Below are positions 7,262 through 13,117 of a DNA stretch of 13,117 nucleotides, piece by piece. The notes beneath the pieces are model-generated. The model did no database searches and was not told the DNA's origin. It saw only the letters and a list, made by a program, of their open reading frames with translations. The stretch covers positions 1-13,117 of the forward strand of contig CAMLSG010000154.1 of NCBI GenBank assembly GCA_946482635.1, in the 5' to 3' direction. A program made the position numbers and the translations under genes. Positions within the stretch are counted from its first letter, which is position 1; the number at the start of each line of letters is the position of its first letter. The stretch is from an uncultured Duganella sp. (GTDB lineage: Bacteria > Pseudomonadota > Gammaproteobacteria > Burkholderiales > Burkholderiaceae).

Positions 7262-9852
7262 TCAGCCGCGACGATATCCTGAACGCCAAAGTCCTGATAG
7301 TGGACGACCAGCCGGTCAATGTGCAGCTGCTGGAATACCTGCTGCAGACCAGCGGCTACGTGAACGTCAGCTCCACCACCGATCCGCGCGTGGTGGCGCC
7401 CTGGCATGAAGAGCACCGCTACGACCTGATCATCCTCGACCTGCACATGCCCGGCATGAGCGGCTTCGACGTGATGGAGGCGCTCAAGCCGCTGGAGCCT
7501 GAGTACCTGCCGGTGCTGGTGGTGACGGCGCAGCCGGACCAGAAGCTGCCGGCGCTCGATGCCGGCGCGCGCGACTTCGTCAGCAAGCCCTTCGACCCGG
7601 TCGAGGTGCTCACGCGCATCAACAATATGCTGGAAGTGCGGCTGCTGCACCAGCAGGCGCGCGACTACAACGAGGTGCTGGAGCAGACCGTGCGCGCCCG
7701 CACCGCCGACCTGCAGCGCTTCCGCAGCGCGATGGACGCCACCGCCGACGCCATCTTCCTGATCGACACCAACACCTTGTCGCTGGTGGACGTCAACGAG
7801 GGCGCCTGTCGCATGCTCGGCCATCCGCGCGCGCAACTGCTGGCGCTGGAGCCAGCGCGGCTTGGCCTGGGCGGGCGGGAAGCGCTGTCGGCGCAGGCCG
7901 AACGCGCCGGGCAGGCGCTGCAGGCGCCGCACCGTGCGCCGGAGCTGATGGAAATCGAATTGCTGCGCAGCGACGGCGCCGCCGTGCCGGTGGAAGTCTA
8001 CTGGCTGCTGCAAAGCGAAGGCGAGTCCGCCCACCGCACCCTGATCTGCGTCGCGCGCGACATCACCGAACGCCGCCTGGCGGAAGAGCGCCTGCGCCAC
8101 ATGGCGCACTACGACCGCCTGACCGGCCTGCCCAACCGCACCCTGTTCTTCCAGACCCTGGGCGAATCGATCGAGCTGGCGCAGGACAAGGAATGGCGCA
8201 TCGTGGTGCTGTTCATCGGGCTGGACCGCTTCCGCAAGGTCAACGACTCGATGGGCGCGGCCATGGGCGACCAGCTATTGCACGAATTCAGCAACCGCCT
8301 GGTGCAATGCGTGCGCCTGCGCGATACCGTCGGCCGCCTGGGCGGCGACGAGTTTGCGCTGATCCTGACCATGACGCGCGACCAGCAGGATGCCGTGCTG
8401 GTCGCGAACGAGGTGCGCGAAGCCCTGCGCACGCCGTTCGAACTGGACGAGCACCAGGCCACGCTGACCGCCTCCATCGGCATTGCCATGTACCCGGACG
8501 ATGCCAACGATCCCGAAACCCTGGTCAAGTACGCCAACACCGCCATGGAGCGCGCCAAGGATGCCGGCGGCGACGGCTACCGCTTCTTCACCGCCGGCAT
8601 GAACGTGCAGGTGCTGGCGCGCCTCGACCTGGAAATGGCGCTGCGCCGCGCCCTGGACAACAACGAGCTGGAGCTGCATTACCAGCCCAAGGTCAACCTG
8701 ACCACGGGCCGCATCAGCGGAGCGGAAGCGCTGCTGCGCTGGAACCGGCCCGGCTACGGTCTGGTCTATCCCGCGGAATTCGTCAGCGTGCTGGAAGACA
8801 CGGGCCTGATCGTACGCGTCGGCAGCTGGATCATCGACGCGGCCTGCCGCCAGATCGCGGCCTGGCTGCGCACGCCGGTGGGCGGGGTGCATGTGGCGGT
8901 CAACGTGGCCAGCCGCCAGTTTGTCGAGGGCGACCTGGAGAACGACGTCAAGCAGGCGCTGGAACGCCACAAGGTGCCGCCGGAACTGCTGGAACTGGAA
9001 CTGACGGAAACGGCCTTGATGTCGAATGCCGAACGCACCATCCAGGTCCTGAGCGCGCTGAAGGAGCTTGGCATCAAGGTGGCCATCGACGACTTCGGCA
9101 CCGGCTATTCCTCGCTGGCCTACCTGCAGCGCTTCCCGATCGACAAGCTGAAGATCGACATCGCCTTCGTGCGCGACATCACGACCAATCCCAACGACGC
9201 GGCGATTGCACTGGCCATCATCAGCATGGCACACAGCCTCAAGCTGCGCGTGATTGCGGAAGGGGTGGAGACGCGCCCGCAGCTCGAATACCTGCGCCGC
9301 AACCGCTGCGATGAAATCCAGGGCTACTTCTTCAGCCGCCCCCTGGCAGCGCCGGAAATGGGCGCGCTGGCCGAATCGGGCAAGAGCCTGCCGCCCGACC
9401 CGAACGTGGCGGCTGAACCGCCGCAAACCCTGCTGCTGGTGGATGACGACGTCAACGTGCTGTCTTCGCTGCACCGCCTGTTCCGCCGCGACGGCTACCG
9501 CATCCTGACGGCAGTGACGCCAGCCGAAGGCTTCGACCTGCTCGCGCTGTACCCGGTGCAGGTGATCGTGTGCGACCAGCGCATGCCGATCCTGAGCGGC
9601 ACCGAATTCCTGGCCAAGGTCAAGGAGATGTACCCCGACACCATCCGCATCATCCTGTCCGGCTATACCGGCCTGGAAGCGGTGCTCGACTCGATCAACC
9701 GCGGCGCGATCTACCGCTTCTACACCAAGCCGTGGGACGACACCCAGCTGCGCGACAACATCCGCCTGGCTTTCCACCATTACTGGCTGATGCACGGCAG
9801 CGGCCGCCGCGCCGGCGAGCCGGGCGAAGACCACACCGCGCTCACCGGATAA
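7258..9852 (+). CDS. REC-PAS-GGDEF-EAL-REC c-di-GMP signalling protein
   Basis: An 864-residue cytoplasmic protein. REC1 (10-128) has D16/D17, phospho-acceptor D61, T90 and K110. A short coiled segment leads to PAS (about 151-272, ending CVARDITERR). GGDEF (about 282-445) has an intact GGDEF at 362-366 and an RxxD I-site (R353-D356), but Gly321 replaces the metal-binding Asp of the usual D-x-D-x-F segment, and the usual GH is GA (333-334). EAL (about 455-700) keeps EALLRW (490-495), N549, ELTE (581-584), DDFGTGYS (611-618), LKID (631-634), EGVE (668-671) and Q688, so phosphodiesterase activity is likely. REC2 (about 722-840) has D729-D731, D773 in CDQRMP, S801 and K824 in TKPW, like receivers of RpfG-type regulators. 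It is the probable output of the adjoining kinase. Low or absent cyclase activity is inferred, not shown. Confidence 0.92.
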   Translation: MISRDDILNAKVLIVDDQPVNVQLLEYLLQTSGYVNVSSTTDPRVVAPWHEEHRYDLIILDLHMPGMSGFDVMEALKPLEPEYLPVLVVTAQPDQKLPALDAGARDFVSKPFDPVEVLTRINNMLEVRLLHQQARDYNEVLEQTVRARTADLQRFRSAMDATADAIFLIDTNTLSLVDVNEGACRMLGHPRAQLLALEPARLGLGGREALSAQAERAGQALQAPHRAPELMEIELLRSDGAAVPVEVYWLLQSEGESAHRTLICVARDITERRLAEERLRHMAHYDRLTGLPNRTLFFQTLGESIELAQDKEWRIVVLFIGLDRFRKVNDSMGAAMGDQLLHEFSNRLVQCVRLRDTVGRLGGDEFALILTMTRDQQDAVLVANEVREALRTPFELDEHQATLTASIGIAMYPDDANDPETLVKYANTAMERAKDAGGDGYRFFTAGMNVQVLARLDLEMALRRALDNNELELHYQPKVNLTTGRISGAEALLRWNRPGYGLVYPAEFVSVLEDTGLIVRVGSWIIDAACRQIAAWLRTPVGGVHVAVNVASRQFVEGDLENDVKQALERHKVPPELLELELTETALMSNAERTIQVLSALKELGIKVAIDDFGTGYSSLAYLQRFPIDKLKIDIAFVRDITTNPNDAAIALAIISMAHSLKLRVIAEGVETRPQLEYLRRNRCDEIQGYFFSRPLAAPEMGALAESGKSLPPDPNVAAEPPQTLLLVDDDVNVLSSLHRLFRRDGYRILTAVTPAEGFDLLALYPVQVIVCDQRMPILSGTEFLAKVKEMYPDTIRIILSGYTGLEAVLDSINRGAIYRFYTKPWDDTQLRDNIRLAFHHYWLMHGSGRRAGEPGEDHTALTG

Positions 9853-9858
9853 AAAAAT

Positions 9859-9878
9859 GCCGCCCTCATGGGGGCGGC
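9859..9878 (-). terminator. Rho-independent terminator facing the DUF3224 gene
   Basis: A 7-bp perfect GC stem (GCCGCCC / GGGCGGC) with a 6-nt loop. Read on the minus strand it is followed by A and then seven T residues (9857 to 9851), a classical terminator for the DUF3224 transcript ending about 90 bp earlier. On the plus strand the downstream sequence is GGAAAAC, so it should work poorly for the c-di-GMP operon. Confidence 0.75.
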
Positions 9879-9966
9879 GGAAAACATTCACGGGAGAGTG
9901 GTATGAATGTGGAGACAGGCAGGATAATAGTTGCTGCTTGTTACCACTTCATGACATCTGCCGGGC

Positions 9967-10428
9967 TTAACGTGGCGGCAGCTGGTAGCTGAAGGTGTAG
10001 CGGTGCTGGCCGCCGGTGACGTCGATGGTCATCGTGCCTTGCAGGCCGGACAATTCGCCCGTGGCGGAGTCGGGCACGACGCTGACGTTCAGCGTCGGCG
10101 TGCCTTTGTTCATCAGGCCGGAATGCTGCAGGAAAAAGCTGCCTGTGCGGCCTTCCAGCGTGGCGTTGACCTGTTCCAGTGCGACATAGCCGGCCGAGCC
10201 TTTCACGGCAGTCATGACGGCCAGCATCTCGCCCTTGCTGGTGCCATCGAGCGGACCGTGGAATGTCTTGGTGATGGTTTGCCGGCCCCAGGGCTGGCCT
10301 TCCACCGCTGGCTGCGGCGTGAGTTTGACGTCGAACGTGCCTTCGATTTGCATGGGTTTGTCTCCTGCACTGGCCGCCGTGGCGGCGCATGCGAATAGTA
10401 GGGGGATCAGTGTTTTCATGACCGCCAT
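9967..10428 (-). CDS. Secreted DUF3224-family protein
   Basis: A 153-residue protein with an N-terminal signal peptide (MKTLIPLLFACAATAASAG, cleavage near residue 21) and a DUF3224-type beta-rich body. Recognisable blocks are GTFDVKLTP, KTFHGPLDGTSKGEML, GYVALEQV.A.LEGR.GSF.LQHSG and ATGELSGLQG...I. DUF3224 proteins have an allene-oxide-cyclase-like barrel, and most lack a known function; family members are usually cytoplasmic, so the signal peptide is a small oddity. The ATG at 10428 (MAVMKT) was chosen because GGAGG lies 8 nt upstream; MKT at 10419 is the alternative, and a longer frame to 10470 would overlap the AraC gene start. It diverges from the AraC-type regulator with a 21-bp gap, so control by that regulator is plausible. 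Its terminator lies downstream at 9859-9878. Confidence 0.82.
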   Translation of the reverse strand: MAVMKTLIPLLFACAATAASAGDKPMQIEGTFDVKLTPQPAVEGQPWGRQTITKTFHGPLDGTSKGEMLAVMTAVKGSAGYVALEQVNATLEGRTGSFFLQHSGLMNKGTPTLNVSVVPDSATGELSGLQGTMTIDVTGGQHRYTFSYQLPPR

Positions 10429-10449
10429 TATGGTAGCCTCCATCGCCTG

Positions 10450-11277
10450 ATGATTGGAAAAACGCGACAAATCGATACTGAGCCGCGCGGCATCCTGGTG
10501 CCGCGCTTTAAGGCGGGCTCATTCTGCCATGAGCGCGTGGCGCCAAGCGCCGCGCTGGCTGCCCTGGTCGAGCATTACTGGTTCGTCGGCTGGGACATGC
10601 AGGGCCACCCGCCACAGCAGCAGGAAACGCTGCCCCATCCCAATGTGCACCTGGTGATCGAAAATGACAGCGATGGCGTGTACGGCGTGCATACAGCGCG
10701 CTATACCAAGCAGCTGGCGGGGCAGGGTTTTGCATTCGGCATCAAGTTCAGGCCGGGCGGCTTTCGCCCATTTTTGGGCAGCGCGGTCGCTGAAATTGCC
10801 GACCGCCGTGTTGGGTTGGCGCAGCTGTTCGGTACGGATGGCGAGGCGTTGACGCGGCAGGTGCGCGTTTGCGCCGCTTCGGCGGACACGGCGGCCGCTG
10901 CGATGGCTGCGGCCGCGGAAGCTTTCCTGCTGGCGCGCTTGCCGCCCTCCGACGCAGACGCCGGCCGGGCCGCCGCGCTGGTGGCGGCCATTGCGGGCGA
11001 TGCGGCGCTGCTGACGGTGGACGCCTTGGCCGAACAGGCAGGCCTCAACAAGCGCGCCCTGCAGCGGCTGTTCCAGCAATACGTCGGCGTGGGACCGAAA
11101 TGGGTGATCAGGCGCTACCGCATGCATGAAGCGGTGGCGCAACTGCAGGCTGGCGCCGCACCGGAACTGGCGCAGCTGGCGCTGGGCCTGGGCTATTACG
11201 ACCAGGCCCACTTCATCAAGGAGTTCACGGCGCTGGTGGGCAAGCCGCCAGGCGAGTATCGCCGCACTATTGCGTGA
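10450..11277 (+). CDS. AraC-family transcriptional regulator with DUF6597-type N-terminal domain
   Basis: A 275-residue regulator. The N-terminal part (about 20-115) carries VEHYWFVGWD, LPHPNVHLVIE and FGIKFRPGGFRPF, typical of the DUF6597 sensor found in AraC-like proteins. The C-terminal AraC DNA-binding domain (about 185-272) has a first helix-turn-helix (LAEQAGLNKRALQRLFQQYVG) and the second-HTH signature LGYYDQAHFIKEFTALVG followed by PGEYRR. The ligand is unknown. It diverges from the DUF3224 gene, the natural candidate target. The ATG at 10450 lacks a good ribosome binding site; conserved sequence begins near residue 18, so a later start such as the GTG codon within ILVPRF is possible. 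Its last 11 bp overlap the end of thiL on the other strand, so the two genes converge without a terminator between them. Confidence 0.9.
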   Translation: MIGKTRQIDTEPRGILVPRFKAGSFCHERVAPSAALAALVEHYWFVGWDMQGHPPQQQETLPHPNVHLVIENDSDGVYGVHTARYTKQLAGQGFAFGIKFRPGGFRPFLGSAVAEIADRRVGLAQLFGTDGEALTRQVRVCAASADTAAAAMAAAAEAFLLARLPPSDADAGRAAALVAAIAGDAALLTVDALAEQAGLNKRALQRLFQQYVGVGPKWVIRRYRMHEAVAQLQAGAAPELAQLALGLGYYDQAHFIKEFTALVGKPPGEYRRTIA

Positions 11278-12232
11278 AATGGTCGAAGCTGGACAGCTCC
11301 AGCGCCAACGGCGCACCGTCGGCGTCGGTCCAGCGCAGGCCGGCGGCGTCCTCGATGCGGCCGATGCGCGTGACGGGTGTGCCGCACTCGGCGCCGGCGG
11401 CAAGGATGGCGTCGCGTGCTGAAGCCGGGGCAGTGAAGCAAAGTTCGTAGTCGTCACCCCCGGCTGCGCTGAAGGCGCGGCGCAAGGCTTGCGGCTGGGC
11501 CGCCAGCACCGGGCCGGCCGGCAGGGCGTCCGCATTCAGGGTGGCGCCGACGCGGGATTTTTCGAGGATGTGTCCGAGGTCGCCTGCCAAGCCGTCCGAG
11601 ATATCGATGGCGGCATGCGCCAGGCTGCGCGCGGCCAGCATCGCGCCCAGCGCCACGCGCGGCGTCGGCGTATGCATGCGCGTGCCGGCGGCGGCCTGCA
11701 TGTCGGCCGGCAGCGCCAGTTCACCCTGGTAGCCGGCCAGGGCCAGGCGCGCATCGCCCAGGGTGCCGGACACCCAGACGTCGTCGCCGGGCCGGGCGGC
11801 GCTGCGGCGCAAGGCACGGCCCGGCGCCACTTCGCCGAACACGGTAATGCAGATATTCAGCGGTCCCTTGGTGGTGTCGCCGCCGATCAGTTCACAGCCA
11901 TGCGCATCGGCCAGCGCAAACAGGCCACGCGAGAAGCCTTCCAGCCAGGCCCGTTCGGCAGCCGGCAGCGCCAGGGCAAGCGTGAAGGCCACCGGGCGCG
12001 CGCCCATGGCTGCCAGGTCGGACAGGTTGACCGCCAGGCTTTTGTGGCCCAGGCGCTGGGGATCTTCGCCGGCAAAGAAATGCCGGCCCTCGACCAGCAT
12101 GTCGGAGGAAATGGCCGTCTGCATCCCGGGCGACGGGGCCAGCAAGGCGCAGTCGTCGCCGATGCCAAGGGCGGCGCGTCCCGGCACGGGGCGCACGAAG
12201 TATTGTTTGATCAGGTCGAATTCGGAAAGCAT
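11267..12232 (-). CDS. thiL: Thiamine-monophosphate kinase
   Basis: A 321-residue ThiL, the normal length, which phosphorylates thiamine monophosphate to thiamine diphosphate with ATP. Family motifs: LSEFDLI at the N-terminus, GIGDDCA (23-29), SDMLVEGRHF (43-52), NLSDLAAMGA (69-78), LIGGDTT (115-121), DISDGLAGDLGHI (210-222) and GGDDYELCF (258-266). The Asp clusters bind magnesium and nucleotide as in the PurM/ThiL fold. The protein appears complete, without lesions. The start follows the small membrane-protein gene by 9 bp, so the two are probably co-transcribed. A GGCGGG just upstream is a weak ribosome binding site, and a 6-bp inverted repeat (12232-12250) overlaps the start region. In related genomes pgpA and pncC often follow thiL; here the downstream neighbour is a convergent AraC gene instead. 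Confidence 0.95.
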   Translation of the reverse strand: MLSEFDLIKQYFVRPVPGRAALGIGDDCALLAPSPGMQTAISSDMLVEGRHFFAGEDPQRLGHKSLAVNLSDLAAMGARPVAFTLALALPAAERAWLEGFSRGLFALADAHGCELIGGDTTKGPLNICITVFGEVAPGRALRRSAARPGDDVWVSGTLGDARLALAGYQGELALPADMQAAAGTRMHTPTPRVALGAMLAARSLAHAAIDISDGLAGDLGHILEKSRVGATLNADALPAGPVLAAQPQALRRAFSAAGGDDYELCFTAPASARDAILAAGAECGTPVTRIGRIEDAAGLRWTDADGAPLALELSSFDHFTQ

Positions 12233-12241
12233 CCCGCCATT

Positions 12242-12436
12242 CTAGCGGGACACCCCTGCTTCGTCCTTGTTTGGCTTATCGCGCAAGTAAATCCAGGTGC
12301 CGCCGGAGGCCAGGGCTGCCGTGGCAATAATGACAATGTAGCTGGAATCTTGCGGGGTGAAGAAAAGGGCGGCAGCGGTCGCAGGGAACAGGACGCCGGA
12401 CAGTCGGGACCAGGAATGCCAGATTGCATTACGCAT
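12242..12436 (-). CDS. Small hydrophobic membrane protein of unknown function
   Basis: A 64-residue protein that I do not recognise as a named family. It has two hydrophobic stretches (about 12-27 and 32-50, the second IVIIATAALASGGTWIYL), a short acidic/polar turn between them (PQDSS), and a charged tail (RDKPNKDEAGVSR). This fits a two-helix inner-membrane protein. AAGGA lies about 9 nt before the ATG, and a promoter-like pair lies 34-62 nt upstream (12470-12498), so it is probably expressed. Its stop is 9 bp before thiL, suggesting that it heads a short operon with thiL. Its short size keeps the call moderate; conservation in relatives would settle it. Confidence 0.68.
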   Translation of the reverse strand: MRNAIWHSWSRLSGVLFPATAAALFFTPQDSSYIVIIATAALASGGTWIYLRDKPNKDEAGVSR

Positions 12437-12469
12437 GGTGTTTTCCTTCCGTAAAGTGCCAGTAAACCC

Positions 12470-12498
12470 AGTCTAGGAACAAAGGTGCCATAAGTAAA
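12470..12498 (-). promoter_or_regulatory. Candidate sigma-70 promoter for the small-protein/thiL operon
   Basis: On the minus strand TTTACT (12498-12493) and TAGACT (12475-12470) are separated by exactly 17 bp, each matching 4 of 6 consensus bases. Transcription would start near 12463, giving a leader of about 27 nt to the ATG at 12436. Confidence 0.55.
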
Positions 12499-12714
12499 GT
12501 TGTTTGCGCCGAATATTTCAACCAACCACGATTTGGCGCAACAAGATTTTATGGTTTCGTGCCGCAAGTCAGCATTGTCGTCCAGGCGACAGTTTATTAA
12601 CTTGTTTGGCGGAAAAATTGCGCCCCAACTCAGTGATTCTTAATTGAAAGTCAACGTAAACCGATGAAAATTCGGCATTGGTAAAAATACCTACGTTAGA
12701 GCAACCACTCTATC

Positions 12715-12723
12715 TGCTAGAAT
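12715..12723 (+). promoter_or_regulatory. Extended -10 promoter element for maeB
   Basis: TGCTAGAAT, an extended -10 (TGnTAGAAT), lies about 40 nt before the maeB ATG; start of transcription is expected near 12730. The -35 position (GTTAGA or nearby) is weak, as is common for extended -10 promoters. Confidence 0.5.
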
Positions 12724-12762
12724 CAAAGGCTTTCGGACACAGGATAGAAGGGGCAGTAGAGC

Positions 12763-13117
12763 ATGGATTCGGGATCTGACAAGAAAGAAGAACTTCGTCA
12801 ACAACTGCGCGCAGCCGCGCTTGAGTACCATGAGTGCCCCAAGCCAGGCAAAATCAGCGTCTCCCCCACCAAGCAACTGACCAACCAGCGCGACCTGGCG
12901 CTGGCCTATTCCCCGGGCGTGGCGGCGCCTTGCGAAGAAATCGTCATCGACCCGGCCAACTCCTATAAATACACCGCGCGCGGCAACCTGGTGGCCGTGA
13001 TCTCCAACGGTACCGCCGTGCTGGGCCTGGGCAATATCGGTCCGCTGGCATCCAAGCCGGTGATGGAAGGCAAGGGCGTGCTGTTCAAGAAGTTCGCCGG
13101 CATCGACGTGTTCGACA
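12763..13117 (+). CDS. maeB: NADP-dependent malic enzyme (partial, N-terminal 118 residues)
   Basis: The gene runs off the right edge. The visible N-terminus has the large bacterial malic enzyme sequence: [26 protein letters not shown] (52-57), [19 protein letters not shown] (75-93) and [19 protein letters not shown] (95-113). The YSPGVA tyrosine corresponds to the catalytic Tyr region of malic enzymes. The enzyme decarboxylates malate to pyruvate with NADP reduction, linking the TCA cycle to NADPH supply. Family members of about 760 residues carry a C-terminal phosphotransacetylase-like regulatory domain, which cannot be seen here. The ATG at 12763 is preceded by a GAAGGGG about 9 nt upstream and the extended -10 promoter at 12715. 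The NADP type is taken from the close match to MaeB-like starts; NAD use cannot be excluded. Confidence 0.93.
   Translation, partial: MDSGSDKKEELRQQLRAAALEYHECPKPGKISVSPTKQLTNQRDLALAYSPGVAAPCEEIVIDPANSYKYTARGNLVAVISNGTAVLGLGNIGPLASKPVMEGKGVLFKKFAGIDVFD

Larger units (their letters stand above)
12437..12762. other. 326-bp divergent intergenic region between the thiL operon and maeB
   Basis: AT-richer than the flanking genes and with no credible gene on either strand. It holds the candidate promoters for both directions. It also holds three copies of the heptamer TTGCGCC (12504-12510 plus, 12535-12541 minus, 12618-12624 plus), the first two facing each other about 24 bp apart, which could be a regulator site. 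No terminator or RNA gene was recognised. Confidence 0.6.

Noticed and set aside
8275..9891. A 538-codon open frame on the minus strand opposite the c-di-GMP protein
   Set aside because: Antisense shadow; the composition is unlike a real protein, and the plus strand holds clear GGDEF, EAL and receiver motifs.
12232..12250. 6-bp inverted repeat TCCCGC/GCGGGA over the thiL start, considered as a translational control hairpin
   Set aside because: Short stem with a 7-nt loop in GC-rich sequence; it may simply reflect the ribosome binding region. No TPP riboswitch features were seen.
11489..12454. A 321-codon plus-strand frame opposite thiL
   Set aside because: Antisense to a complete ThiL with every family motif; composition is Arg/Gly/Gln-rich and featureless.
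1..13117. CRISPR arrays, tRNA or rRNA genes, insertion sequence ends, prophage genes
   Set aside because: No regularly spaced repeats, no cloverleaf-forming tRNA, no rRNA, and no transposase or integrase motif were recognised in the window.

Overview
The window is GC-rich with Burkholderiales-type genes. Protein style, codon use and the maeB/thiL/cinA chromosomal backbone suggest an Oxalobacteraceae member (Massilia, Duganella or Janthinobacterium-like). That placement is by recognition only; no 16S rRNA or tRNA is present.

Layout. (1) Positions 1-2002, minus strand: a secreted purple-acid-phosphatase-like metallophosphoesterase, a TraL/StbB-type deviant-Walker ATPase and the start of a TraM/StbC-type membrane protein, spaced like one operon. 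The last two belong to families usually carried by conjugative plasmids. (2) 2022-3989, plus strand: an SF1 UvrD/Rep-type helicase, divergent from the phosphoesterase with only 19 bp between start codons. (3) 3986-4468, minus strand: pncC/cinA, which meets the helicase in a shared CTAG. (4) 4674-9852, plus strand: a three-gene translationally coupled signalling operon. It encodes a periplasmic YfiR/DUF4154 protein, a CHASE8-like/HAMP hybrid histidine kinase, and a cytoplasmic REC-PAS-GGDEF-EAL-REC c-di-GMP protein. (5) 9967-11277: a secreted DUF3224 protein divergent from an AraC-family regulator. (6) 11267-12436, minus strand: thiL with a small membrane protein directly upstream. (7) 12763 to the end, plus strand: the first part of maeB (NADP-malic enzyme), behind a 326-bp divergent intergenic region.

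The most interesting unit is the YfiR-kinase-c-di-GMP operon. In the known YfiBNR system YfiR restrains a membrane diguanylate cyclase (YfiN, CHASE8-HAMP-GGDEF). Here the same kind of periplasmic sensor module is joined to a hybrid histidine kinase, and the c-di-GMP enzyme is a separate receiver-controlled protein. That protein keeps all recognisable EAL phosphodiesterase motifs. Its GGDEF domain keeps the GGDEF signature and an RxxD I-site, but the Asp expected to bind the catalytic metal is Gly, so the net output may be c-di-GMP breakdown. A periplasmic signal could thus be turned into c-di-GMP changes by phosphotransfer.

The thiL and cinA genes, often close together with pgpA in Burkholderiales, lie about 7 kb apart here with no pgpA between them. 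This suggests that blocks 4 and 5 were inserted or rearranged into a housekeeping locus.
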